From CAYLNG01 sp964497855 (lineage in GTDB: Bacteria > Verrucomicrobiota > Kiritimatiellia > SS1-B-03-39 > UBA6053): a DNA stretch of 10,753 nucleotides. Under the pieces are notes generated by a model. It had not been told where the DNA came from and did not search any database. It was given only the letters and a program-made list of their open reading frames with translations. The DNA is taken from NCBI GenBank assembly GCA_964497855.1, contig CAZCFM010000126.1:1-10753 (forward strand). The letters are read 5' to 3'. Shown in pieces: positions 1-7,079 of the stretch; position 1 is the first letter of the stretch, and the number at the start of each line of letters is the position of its first letter. The translations under genes were made by a program, and so were the position numbers.

Positions 1-1655
1 CGCTGGGCGTCGATGACGTAGACGCGGAGCTGGAGGTCGCGAATGCGCCCGACCATGGCACTGGGCAGGCGTTCGTAGAGGCGTTCGGGAGCGTGCGGGG
101 CGTTGAGGAGAAGCACGGCAGCGGGGGCGGCGTGTTCGAGGATATCGATTTGTTCAAGGAACGCGAAGGCGTGGCAGGCGATAAACGAGGCTGACTGGAT
201 GAGGTAAGGCGCGCGTATGGGTTTGGGTCCGAAGCGCAGGTGCGAAACCGTGCGCGAGCCGGATTTGTTGGAGTCGAATACAAAGAAACCCTGGGTGTGC
301 AGGCCGGGGCGTTCGGAGAGGATGCGGATGCTGTTGCGGTTGGCGCCCACGGTGCCGTCGGATCCGAGACCGAAGAATAGGGCGCGGGTCGCACTGGGGT
401 CTTCGAGCTGCCAGGAGGGGTCGACGGGCAGGCTGAGATGGGTGACGTCGTCGGTGATGCCCACGGTGAAACGGCGCTGGAGCTGGCCGCTGGCGAGGAG
501 ATCGAAGACGGCCTTGACCATGGCGGGGGTGAATTCCTTGGAGCCGAGGCCGTAGCGTCCGCCGATAACCTGAATGGGGCGTCCGCTCTGCAACACGCTG
601 GCGGCGACGTCGAGATACAGGGCTTCGCCGAAAGCACCAGGTTCTTTGCTGCGGTCGAGCACGGCGATGCGGCGGGTGCTTGCGGGCAGGGCGGCGAGGA
701 AGGCCGACAGGGGCCAGGGACGGTAGAGGCGCAGCTGGAGGACACCGACGTTTCGGCCCTGCTTCTGGATGACGGCGGCGGTTTCAGCGGCGGTTTCGGC
801 TCCGGAACCCATGAGCACGAGGACATCTTCCGCGTCGGGAGCGCCGCTGTAGTCGACGAGGTGGTAGGCGCGGCCACAGTGTTGCGCGAGTTCGTTGAAA
901 AGGTCCTGCACGAGGGCGGGGAGGTCGTTGTAGAAGGAATTGGAGGCTTCGCGGGCTTGGAAGAAAACGTCGGGATTCTGGGATGTGCCGCGGATCACCG
1001 GGTGGTCGGGAGTGAGGGCGCGGGCGCGGTGGGCGAGCACGGAGGCGTCGGGAACGAGGGCGCGGAGGCTGTCGTCGGAGAGCTGCGCGATGGGACGGAG
1101 TTCGTGGGAAGTGCGGAAACCGTCGAAAAAGTGGAGAAAGGGGACGCGGGAGCGGAAGGCGGCGGCGTGGGCGATGGCGGCGAAGTCGTGCGCTTCCTGG
1201 ACGGAGGCGGAGGCAAGGAGGGCGAAGCCGGCGGAACGGACGGCCATGACATCGGAGTGGTCGCCGAAGATGGAGAGGGCCTGGGTGGAGAGGGCGCGGG
1301 CGGCGACGTGGAAGACGCAGGGGCAGAGTTCGCCGGCGAGTTTGAACATCGACGGGAACATCAGCAGGAGGCCCTGCGAGGAGGTGAAGGTCGTGGCGAG
1401 ACGTCCGGCCTGGGCGGCGCCGTGCAGGGTTCCGGCAGCGCCGGCTTCGCTCTGCATTTCGATGACTTCCGGGACGAGCCCCCAGACATTGGGGCGTTTG
1501 GCGACAGACCACTGGTCGGAAAGCTCGCCCATGGCGGAGGAAGGCGTGATGGGGTAGAGAGCGCAGAGTTCGGAGAGGCGGTACGCCACGTCGGCGGCGG
1601 CTTCGTTGCCGTCGACGCACCAGGGCTCGGCAGGATCAGGGGACAGGGAGGACAT
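1..1655 (-). CDS. nifJ: Pyruvate:ferredoxin (flavodoxin) oxidoreductase, N-terminal part (3' end cut by window edge)
   Basis: This is the thiamine-diphosphate and iron-sulfur enzyme that oxidises pyruvate and CoA to acetyl-CoA and CO2 while reducing ferredoxin or flavodoxin; it is cytoplasmic. The minus strand is open for 551 codons from ATG at 1655 to the left edge; the family is about 1,200 residues, so slightly over half is missing. Domain I opens with DGNEAAADVAY (15-25) and YPITPSS (34-40); the threonine at 37, glutamate at 70 in EMQSEAGAAG and arginine at 120 in FHVAAR align with pyruvate and TPP contacts known in the Desulfovibrio enzyme. Further signatures are SSQGLLLMFPSMFKLAGEL (92-110), FFDGFRTSHE (176-185), GGRYGLGSKEFTP (365-377) and GLGSDGTVGANRNSIRI (429-445). 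The ferredoxin domain and C-terminal TPP domain lie outside. A strong AGGAG (plus positions 1662-1666) sits 6 nt before the ATG. It is divergent from the methyltransferase gene. Confidence 0.97.
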   Translation of the reverse strand, partial: MSSLSPDPAEPWCVDGNEAAADVAYRLSELCALYPITPSSAMGELSDQWSVAKRPNVWGLVPEVIEMQSEAGAAGTLHGAAQAGRLATTFTSSQGLLLMFPSMFKLAGELCPCVFHVAARALSTQALSIFGDHSDVMAVRSAGFALLASASVQEAHDFAAIAHAAAFRSRVPFLHFFDGFRTSHELRPIAQLSDDSLRALVPDASVLAHRARALTPDHPVIRGTSQNPDVFFQAREASNSFYNDLPALVQDLFNELAQHCGRAYHLVDYSGAPDAEDVLVLMGSGAETAAETAAVIQKQGRNVGVLQLRLYRPWPLSAFLAALPASTRRIAVLDRSKEPGAFGEALYLDVAASVLQSGRPIQVIGGRYGLGSKEFTPAMVKAVFDLLASGQLQRRFTVGITDDVTHLSLPVDPSWQLEDPSATRALFFGLGSDGTVGANRNSIRILSERPGLHTQGFFVFDSNKSGSRTVSHLRFGPKPIRAPYLIQSASFIACHAFAFLEQIDILEHAAPAAVLLLNAPHAPERLYERLPSAMVGRIRDLQLRVYVIDAQ

Positions 1656-1673
1656 GCGCCTCTCCTAGTCCCA

Positions 1674-1689
1674 TTCCGCAAAAACGGAA
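1674..1689. repeat. Perfect 5-bp dyad, TTCCG-N6-CGGAA, between divergent genes
   Basis: TTCCG at 1674-1678 and CGGAA at 1685-1689 are exact reverse complements flanking an A-rich CAAAAA loop. It lies 19 bp upstream of the nifJ start and could be an operator half-pair for a regulator of nifJ. An A-rich spacer between GC-containing arms is typical of many dimeric regulators. Five-base arms occur by chance, so this is only a candidate. Confidence 0.3.
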
Positions 1690-1717
1690 GCAAATTGCAT
1701 GTGACAGAGACCGGGGC

Positions 1718-1736
1718 GTTCTGCTAGGGACAGAAC
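1718..1736 (+). promoter_or_regulatory. Perfect 6-bp inverted repeat whose loop carries the ribosome binding site
   Basis: GTTCTG (1718-1723) and CAGAAC (1731-1736) are exact reverse complements separated by the seven bases CTAGGGA. The second arm ends directly against the ATG at 1737. The AGGGA Shine-Dalgarno-like element (1726-1730, 6 nt from the ATG) occupies the loop. As RNA this would form a hairpin presenting or restricting the ribosome binding site; as DNA it could be an operator. The structure is visible in the sequence, but its role is inference. Confidence 0.45.
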
Positions 1737-2480
1737 ATGCTCAGCACGAATCAACGCAAAGCGGTCACGGCCCTGCACCGGAAAAAGGGTCGGGAGGAGC
1801 AGCAGGTGTTTTTGGTGGAGGGCCTGAAGTGTGTGCAGGATCTTCTGGCGGCGCAATGGCCGGTGGAGCGTTTGTACGCGACAGAGGCCTGGGAACTTCC
1901 CTCGGCTTGCGATGTGCCCCTGCAACGGGTGACGCCCGAGGAGATGACCCGGATCAGCGCGCTGGAAACGGCGACGCCGGTGCTGGCGGTGGCGCGGCGG
2001 GAAGGCTTGCGTTCGGGGGACCCCACGCGCGGGCGCTGGCTGGCGCTCGACGGCATTCAGGACCCCGGAAACCTGGGCACGCTGCTGCGGTTGGCCGATT
2101 GGTTTGGGTTGGAGGGGCTGATCGCCTCGCCCGACACGGTGGACGTGACGCATCCGAAAGTCGTGCAGGCGTCGATGGGGTCCCTGTTCCGTGTGGCCTG
2201 GCGGGAGGATGAGCTGCCCGCGCTGTTGGCGGGACTGCCGGCGGGCCATTTCTGCGCGGGAACGTTTTTGGAGGGGGAAAATCTCTATGCGGCGGAACTG
2301 CCACGGGAGGGAATCCTTGTGCTGGGCAACGAAGGCCGGGGAATTCGTCCAGAAACCGGGAATTGCCTGAAACACCGCATCACCATTCCCCGCTTCGGAC
2401 AGGCCGAATCGCTGAATGTGGCCATGGCGGCGGCGGTGATCTGCGGGGAATGGCGGAGATTCGACAGCCTGCATGGATAA
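1737..2480 (+). CDS. TrmH/SpoU-family RNA 2'-O-methyltransferase
   Basis: This protein is predicted to transfer a methyl group from S-adenosylmethionine to a ribose 2'-OH in rRNA or tRNA, in the cytoplasm. It has 247 aa. The N-terminal part (about 1-95) has the small substrate-binding domain found in RlmB-like members, with FLVEGLKCVQDLL at 25-37. The SPOUT catalytic domain follows with the three family motifs: DGIQDPGNLGTLLR (105-118, including the catalytic-type Asn112 and Arg118), VLGNEGRGI (195-203), and IPRFGQAESLNVAMA (217-231, with Ser225 and Asn227). These loops form the knotted SAM site in the family. The start is supported by AGGGA 6 nt upstream. Substrate cannot be told from sequence alone: 23S rRNA Gm methylation (RlmB type) is plausible, but tRNA targets are possible, so I give no symbol. 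It is separated by 67 bp from ftsK and may be its own unit. Confidence 0.93.
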   Translation: MLSTNQRKAVTALHRKKGREEQQVFLVEGLKCVQDLLAAQWPVERLYATEAWELPSACDVPLQRVTPEEMTRISALETATPVLAVARREGLRSGDPTRGRWLALDGIQDPGNLGTLLRLADWFGLEGLIASPDTVDVTHPKVVQASMGSLFRVAWREDELPALLAGLPAGHFCAGTFLEGENLYAAELPREGILVLGNEGRGIRPETGNCLKHRITIPRFGQAESLNVAMAAAVICGEWRRFDSLHG

Positions 2481-2547
2481 CGAAAGGATACGTCACTCCA
2501 CCCGCAATCGGGCTTGCCTCTGGCGTGCTTGTCTTTAAGAAGGGTCT
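2481..2547 (+). promoter_or_regulatory. Intergenic leader of the ftsK gene run
   Basis: These 67 bases are the only gap before a chain of seven overlapping genes, so a promoter is expected here or in the methyltransferase gene, although I cannot point to a good -35/-10 pair. A small inverted repeat, CCCG-CAAT-CGGG, lies at 2501-2512 without a T-run behind it, so it is not a convincing terminator. AAGAAGGG at 2537-2544 is the ribosome binding site of ftsK. Confidence 0.4.
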
Positions 2548-5067
2548 ATGGCATCCCGTGCGAAAACCACAACAACTCCACCCGTCCTCTCCCAGACCCA
2601 GCGTCAGGTGGCGGGATTGTTGCTGATTGCCCTGACGGTTCTGCTGGCCTCAAGTTTCTTCTCCTATCGCCCGAACGACGTGCCCATCATTCAGAATCCC
2701 CCGAATCGCCCAACGGTGAACATTATTGGACTGGTGGGGGCCTGGACGTCGTATATTTCATTTATGGTGTTGGGTTTGGCCGCGTACCTGCTTCCGGTCA
2801 TCACCGGGGTGCAGTGCGTGCTGTGCTTTTTGGGCAACGACATCCGTCCGGGCATGAAACTCAGCCACAAACTGGGATGGATGTCCCTGCTGCTGCTCTG
2901 CGTGGCCTGCGCCCTGGAGTTGCTGAGCGCCCCCGCCGCCGGACTGCTCGTCACGCTGAACATTCCCTATGCCGGAGGGGCTCTGGGCCACCTGGTGGGC
3001 AGCCTGTTTCTCTTCAAACTTTTGGGAGACATCGGGGCAGGCGTTCTCATTGTCATCCTGGTGCTGATCGCTTTGGTCTGTCTGTTCGACTTTGATCTGC
3101 GCAGCCTCTTCCGCGACCCGCGCAACGCCTGGAGCCCTCTCTGGAGACGCCTCAAAGGCTGGATGGTTCCGGATGCACCCGAAGAATCCCTGGACTTGGA
3201 GGAAGACCCGATCGCGGAGCTGCCCCCGCCCCGCCGCCGTCGTCCGGCCAAACCCGAAGCGATTCCCGAGCCCATCCCGCTGCCGGTTGTCATTTCTCCC
3301 CCACAACCGGTCCTGCCGGAGCCGATCCTCGATTTCGAGGAAGAACCGGACCTGCCCATTTCCATCCCTCAGCCTCTGACGGAACCCGAACCCCCGCGAA
3401 TCGTTTCGCAAACGCCTGCCCCTGCGGACTCCATCTTCAAAACGACGAGTCCCGCCAGCACGTCCCCGGCCCCGAAAGTTCTTCCGGTGTCCGACGACGA
3501 CAGTCTGCCGATCGTGGACGTCGATGGCATCCCCCAATTTGTCTGGACCCTGCCTCCGATTAACCTGCTGGCGGCTCCGGTGGGCGATCATGGAACGTCG
3601 GTCTCCGATGGAACCCGCGAGGCCTATTTGCGTCAATTGCTGGAAACCACCCTCAAGGAATTTGGCGTCGAGGCGCGTATTACCGACGTGCAGCGGGGTC
3701 CGGTGGTGACCAGTTTCGAGGTGTTGCCAGCCCCCGGGGTGCGTGTCGAGAAGATCGCCTCGTTGAGCAACAACCTTGCGCTGGCCCTCAAGGCGGAAAC
3801 CATCCGCGTGCAGGCCCCCATTCCCGGCAAAGGTGTCGTGGGAATCGAAGTTCCCAATGGCAAGAGCACGGTTGTGTTTGCCCGCGAAATCATCGAAAGC
3901 GCGGAATGGGCCAAGGCCAAGGACTGGCGCAAGAGCAAAATCTCACTGCCCATGTGCCTGGGTGTCGATGTCAGCGGAAACAAAGTCGTGGGCGACCTGG
4001 CCGACATGCCGCACGTGCTGATCGCCGGCGCCACGGGCAGTGGCAAATCGGTGTGCATGAATTCCCTGCTCGCGGGTTTGCTCATGTCGCGCACGCCGGA
4101 CCAGATGCGACTGATTTTGGTGGACCCGAAGATTGTCGAATTCACCGCCTACCGGGACCTGCCGCACCTGGTGGTCCCCGTGATCACCGACCCCAAACGC
4201 GTGGGACTGGGCCTGCGCTGGGCCATCACCGAGATGGAGAAGCGCTACAAACTTTTTGCCAAACACGGCGTCCGCAACATCAAGGGCTTCAACAACCGCG
4301 TCATTGCCAAACAGGGCGATTTGTTCGGGGTGGAGGATGACGAAGAGGAAGAACGCGTACCGGACACCCTCCCCTACATTGTCATTGTGATCGACGAATT
4401 GGCGGACTTGATGATGGTCGCGCAGGCCGAAGTGGAAAATTACATTGCCCGTCTCGCCCAGCTTTCCCGCGCCGTGGGCATTCACATGATTCTCGCGACC
4501 CAGCGCCCCTCCGTCAACGTCATCACCGGCACCATCAAGGCCAACTTCCCCGCGCGCATCGCCTTCCAGGTGGCGCAAAAAACCGACAGCCGCACCATTC
4601 TCGACGCGATTGGCGCGGACAAGCTTTTGGGCAAGGGCGACATGCTCTACCTGTCCCCGAGCAGCTCCAAACTCCTGCGCGCGCAGGGGGCCTGGACCTC
4701 CGACGAGGAAATCAACCACATCGTTGACCACTACAAAAACCAGGGAACGCCCACCTACGAACACAAGGTCGCGGAAAAAATCGCCACCTCGACGCCAGAC
4801 CTTCCCGACCAGGAGGAGGACGACGACTTGGTGAACCAGGCGATTGAAGTGATCCGCCAGACCCGCCGCGCCTCAACCAGCGCCCTGCAACGCCGTCTGC
4901 GTATCGGCTACAACCGCGCCGCGCGTCTGATGGACCAGTTGGAAGAGAAGGGGGTCATCGGGCCGCCACAAGGCTCCGATCCGCGTGAAATTCTGATTGA
5001 TCTCGACAACGGTCAGGGCACTCCGCCCCCCGAAACCCCCGCCCTCGAAGAGGAAATCGCCGAATGA
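2548..5067 (+). CDS. ftsK: DNA translocase FtsK/SpoIIIE
   Basis: This is a septum-anchored ATP-driven DNA pump that clears chromosome termini from the closing division site and helps dimer resolution. It has 839 aa, in the usual range. The N-terminus carries about four membrane segments (about 21-40, 58-88, 108-132 and 145-180). A proline- and glutamate-rich linker follows (about 208-330), then the alpha and beta motor domains (about 355-745). Walker A is GATGSGKS (494-501) and Walker B is IVIVIDELAD (611-620, with Asp616 and Glu617). The conserved LATQRPSVNVITGTIKANFP runs from 649 to 668. The C-terminal winged-helix gamma domain (about 757-815: QAIEVIRQTRRAS, LQRRLRIGYNRAARLMDQLEE) matches the domain that reads KOPS-type orienting sequences. 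An AAGAAGGG precedes the ATG. The stop overlaps the next start as ATGA, beginning a tightly coupled gene run. Confidence 0.97.
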   Translation: MASRAKTTTTPPVLSQTQRQVAGLLLIALTVLLASSFFSYRPNDVPIIQNPPNRPTVNIIGLVGAWTSYISFMVLGLAAYLLPVITGVQCVLCFLGNDIRPGMKLSHKLGWMSLLLLCVACALELLSAPAAGLLVTLNIPYAGGALGHLVGSLFLFKLLGDIGAGVLIVILVLIALVCLFDFDLRSLFRDPRNAWSPLWRRLKGWMVPDAPEESLDLEEDPIAELPPPRRRRPAKPEAIPEPIPLPVVISPPQPVLPEPILDFEEEPDLPISIPQPLTEPEPPRIVSQTPAPADSIFKTTSPASTSPAPKVLPVSDDDSLPIVDVDGIPQFVWTLPPINLLAAPVGDHGTSVSDGTREAYLRQLLETTLKEFGVEARITDVQRGPVVTSFEVLPAPGVRVEKIASLSNNLALALKAETIRVQAPIPGKGVVGIEVPNGKSTVVFAREIIESAEWAKAKDWRKSKISLPMCLGVDVSGNKVVGDLADMPHVLIAGATGSGKSVCMNSLLAGLLMSRTPDQMRLILVDPKIVEFTAYRDLPHLVVPVITDPKRVGLGLRWAITEMEKRYKLFAKHGVRNIKGFNNRVIAKQGDLFGVEDDEEEERVPDTLPYIVIVIDELADLMMVAQAEVENYIARLAQLSRAVGIHMILATQRPSVNVITGTIKANFPARIAFQVAQKTDSRTILDAIGADKLLGKGDMLYLSPSSSKLLRAQGAWTSDEEINHIVDHYKNQGTPTYEHKVAEKIATSTPDLPDQEEDDDLVNQAIEVIRQTRRASTSALQRRLRIGYNRAARLMDQLEEKGVIGPPQGSDPREILIDLDNGQGTPPPETPALEEEIAE

Positions 5068-5690
5068 GTCCACCGACCCCCACCTTGGGAGCCCGCCTCC
5101 GGGACGCTCGTGAAGCCCGCGGACTGACCTCCAGTCAGCTCGCCGAACTCACCCGCATCAAGATTCAGCAGATCGAAGGATTGGAACGGGATGATTTCAG
5201 CAAAATTCCCGCGCCGATGTATGTCAAAGGGTTTATCCGCATTCTGGCGCAGGAGCTGGCGCTGGACGCAAAACCCCTGCTGGAACTGTACACCGCGCAA
5301 ACCCAGACGCAACCGGAAGCCCCGGTCGTGCGTGACACCCCTCGCACGCGCAAACCCATCGCGCCGCCGCCGCCGCGGCCCGCGCCTCTTCCCGAACCGG
5401 TCGACGTTGCCCCGGAGAGTTCCCTCATTCCCGAAGCCCCGCCCGCCGTCCGCCGTTTTTCGCCTCCACCCCGTCCGCCTCCCCCGCCGCCCTTCAAACT
5501 CCCTCCTCTGCCTGCCTTCCTCAAGGACCTGCGACTGCTCGGCCCCGCGATCCTTCTTCTCCTGCTGGTGGCAGCGTTTAGCCTTCGCAGCTGCGGCACT
5601 TCCGGGGACACGGAAACCCCCGAACTCCGTCAGACCCTCCTCGAGGAACCGCCACCCATGTTTCTCGAACTTCCCCGGACGCTTCCATGA
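5064..5690 (+). CDS. RodZ-like membrane-anchored helix-turn-helix protein
   Basis: This is a probable cell-shape or division scaffold protein of the RodZ/YmfM type; RodZ links the cytoplasmic MreB filament to the wall-synthesis machinery. It has 208 aa. Residues 8-76 are the diagnostic HTH_25-type domain (LGARLRDAREARGLTSSQLA, then IKIQQIEGLERDDF and YVKGFIRILAQEL). A very proline-rich stretch (about 97-151) follows, then one membrane segment (about 157-174, PAILLLLLVAAFSL) and a tail of only about 33 residues. The larger periplasmic DUF4115 domain of E. coli RodZ is absent, as in short homologues. The ATG overlaps the ftsK stop by 4 nt and has GAGGAA upstream at good spacing. A ymfM homologue upstream of pgsA and near an FtsK homologue is also the Firmicute arrangement, which supports the call. 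The proposed role is inferred from homology and context. Confidence 0.85.
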   Translation: MSPPTPTLGARLRDAREARGLTSSQLAELTRIKIQQIEGLERDDFSKIPAPMYVKGFIRILAQELALDAKPLLELYTAQTQTQPEAPVVRDTPRTRKPIAPPPPRPAPLPEPVDVAPESSLIPEAPPAVRRFSPPPRPPPPPPFKLPPLPAFLKDLRLLGPAILLLLLVAAFSLRSCGTSGDTETPELRQTLLEEPPPMFLELPRTLP

Positions 5691-6310
5691 ACCTGCCCAA
5701 TAAACTCACCTGCAGCCGCTTCGTTTTTTCGGCCCTGATCCTGTTTTTCCTCTCTTTCGATTTCCCCTTCGCCAAAACCCTCGCCCTCCTTCTCTTCGTG
5801 CTGGCAAGCATCACCGACTGGCTCGACGGCCACCTCGCGCGCGGCAAATACGGCACCAGCGATTTCGGCAAACTGATGGACCCGCTGGCCGACAAGGTGA
5901 TGGTCTGCGTCGCCCTCGTGGGCATGGTCGAGTTCCGCATGACGTATTACCTGCCCGAGTGGCCGATGGTGCCCGCATTTATGGTTTCCCTCATGCTGGT
6001 CCGCGAATTTATGGTCACCGGCCTTCGGCTGCTGGCCGTGGAAAAAGGCGTGGTCATCTCCGCCGGGTCGATGGGAAAATGGAAAACCGTCTTGCAGATA
6101 ATCGCCATCTCCTTCACGATGATCGCCATGGCGGTCCTGCGCGATCTTCTCCGCCACGCCGATCCCTCGATGATCAAATCCGCGGAATTCACCTTCCGCT
6201 GGCTCATCTGGGGCCTGATGGCCGTCGCCACCGGCATCACCCTGTATTCTGGATTCGATTATTTCAAACAACACCGCACCCTCATCCTCCCCCATGAACC
6301 CACGCACTAA
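5687..6310 (+). CDS. pgsA: CDP-diacylglycerol--glycerol-3-phosphate 3-phosphatidyltransferase
   Basis: PgsA is the inner-membrane enzyme making phosphatidylglycerophosphate from CDP-diacylglycerol and glycerol-3-phosphate, the committed step to phosphatidylglycerol and cardiolipin. It has 207 aa, which is normal for the family. It begins MNLPNKLTCSR, the typical 'NLPNxLTxxR' opening. The complete CDP-alcohol phosphotransferase motif is present: Asp44, Asp47-Gly48, Ala51-Arg52, Gly61, Asp65 and Asp69 at canonical spacing. About five or six hydrophobic segments follow, and REFMVTGLRLLA lies near 105-117, as in PgsA proteins. Its ATG overlaps the stop of the RodZ-like gene (ATGA), and no clear Shine-Dalgarno is visible, so translation probably depends on coupling. 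Phosphatidylserine synthase or cardiolipin-synthase-like members share the motif, but the N-terminal signature and context favour PgsA. Confidence 0.93.
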   Translation: MNLPNKLTCSRFVFSALILFFLSFDFPFAKTLALLLFVLASITDWLDGHLARGKYGTSDFGKLMDPLADKVMVCVALVGMVEFRMTYYLPEWPMVPAFMVSLMLVREFMVTGLRLLAVEKGVVISAGSMGKWKTVLQIIAISFTMIAMAVLRDLLRHADPSMIKSAEFTFRWLIWGLMAVATGITLYSGFDYFKQHRTLILPHEPTH

Positions 6311-7079
6311 TCCAGCACTGCTGACCGCCTGGCTCGTTTCCGCCGGACACGTCTTCGCCCAAACCACCAACACGGTCCAGGAAGTCGCCGACGAACTCAC
6401 TCGCCGCGCGGCCGCTGTTCCCACGGTCGAAGAACTGAGCACCCGCCTGACCGTTCAACAAATCATCGATCAGGGCGGATTTCTCATCTACGTTCTCGCC
6501 GCGATGTCGGTCGTCGCCCTCGCCCTGGTGTTTTATTTCTTCGTGGTCCTCAGTGGTCGCCGCATTGCCCCGGCTTCATTCCTGCGCGACATGGAAATTC
6601 TGCTCAAACACGGACGTTTCAAGGAAACCCGCGCCGCCTGCGAAAAAAACCGTTCGCCCGTCGCCGCCATCACCATCGCGGCCATCGACTACATCGAGCG
6701 CATGGAAGATTCAGACCCGCATTTGCTCGCACAAGTCGTCGAAGGAGAAGGCGTGCGTCAAGTGGGCCGCCTCCAGTCGCAAATCACCTACCTGATGGAC
6801 ATCGGCGTGATCGCTCCCATGGTTGGACTGCTCGGGACCGTCATGGGCATGTTGAAAACCTTCAGCGTGGTGGCGCTCGACATCACCAAGGCCCGGCCCG
6901 TTGAATTGGCCGACGGCGTGGCCCAGGCCCTCATCACCACGGCGGCCGGGTTGACCGTTGCCATTCCGGCGATGGTGTTTTACTCGCTCTTCCGCGGACG
7001 CCTCGCGAAGCTGACCGCCAACCTGGAAGTTGTCGCGGCGGACATCATCACGACCCTGACCCACCGGAAAACCCCATGA
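6294..7079 (+). CDS. MotA/TolQ/ExbB-family proton channel protein with N-terminal signal-like extension
   Basis: This is the channel-forming subunit of a proton-motive-force-driven inner-membrane motor of the ExbB/TolQ kind. It has 261 aa. The first 23 residues look like a signal peptide (hydrophobic PALLTAWLVSAGHVFA, cleavage likely near FA/QT), followed by about 35 soluble residues before the first core membrane segment (about 61-86). A cytoplasmic stretch follows (about 87-160), then two further membrane helices (about 164-187 and 208-233) with the family hallmarks GLLGTVMGM (178-186) and ALITTAAGLTVAIPAM (212-227), whose threonines line the proton path in characterised ExbB proteins. The gene overlaps pgsA by 17 nt. 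The bases before the ATG are pyrimidine-rich with no Shine-Dalgarno. The following exbD-type gene confirms the pairing. TolQ and ExbB cannot be separated by sequence here. Confidence 0.92.
   Translation: MNPRTNPALLTAWLVSAGHVFAQTTNTVQEVADELTRRAAAVPTVEELSTRLTVQQIIDQGGFLIYVLAAMSVVALALVFYFFVVLSGRRIAPASFLRDMEILLKHGRFKETRAACEKNRSPVAAITIAAIDYIERMEDSDPHLLAQVVEGEGVRQVGRLQSQITYLMDIGVIAPMVGLLGTVMGMLKTFSVVALDITKARPVELADGVAQALITTAAGLTVAIPAMVFYSLFRGRLAKLTANLEVVAADIITTLTHRKTP

Larger units (their letters stand above)
1656..1736. promoter_or_regulatory. Divergent intergenic region between nifJ and the SpoU methyltransferase gene
   Basis: These 81 bases separate two start codons pointing away from each other, so both promoters should lie here or inside the opposite gene. 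I see no convincing -35/-10 pair on either strand. The best match is TTGCAT at 1695-1700 on the plus strand, and it lacks a -10 at normal spacing. The region holds two perfect short inverted repeats, listed separately, and the ribosome binding sites of both genes. Confidence 0.6.

Noticed and set aside
784..1620. A 278-codon minus-strand frame overlapping nifJ
   Set aside because: It is in a different frame from the PFOR reading and is Arg/Pro-rich low complexity, a shadow of GC-rich codon use.
438..1727. A 429-codon open frame on the plus strand opposite nifJ
   Set aside because: It is extremely rich in Gly, Glu, Ala and Val with no domain signature, exactly what the antisense of a GC-rich gene gives. 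The minus strand encodes an unmistakable PFOR over the same bases.
1718..1736. LexA box before the methyltransferase gene (GTTC...GAAC)
   Set aside because: The GTTC and GAAC elements are 11 bases apart, while the Verrucomicrobial LexA site that I know of has a 4-base spacer. Spacing is critical for LexA dimers.
1665..2474. A 269-codon minus-strand frame opposite the methyltransferase gene
   Set aside because: It has no recognisable motif, whereas the plus strand has all three SpoU motifs in order.
2501..2512. CCCG-CAAT-CGGG as a terminator of the methyltransferase gene
   Set aside because: The stem is only 4 bp and is not followed by a T-run, so intrinsic termination is unsupported.
2758..3636. 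A 292-codon minus-strand frame opposite ftsK
   Set aside because: Its composition is rich in Arg, Gln and Gly with no domain. It lies opposite the membrane and linker part of a clear FtsK.
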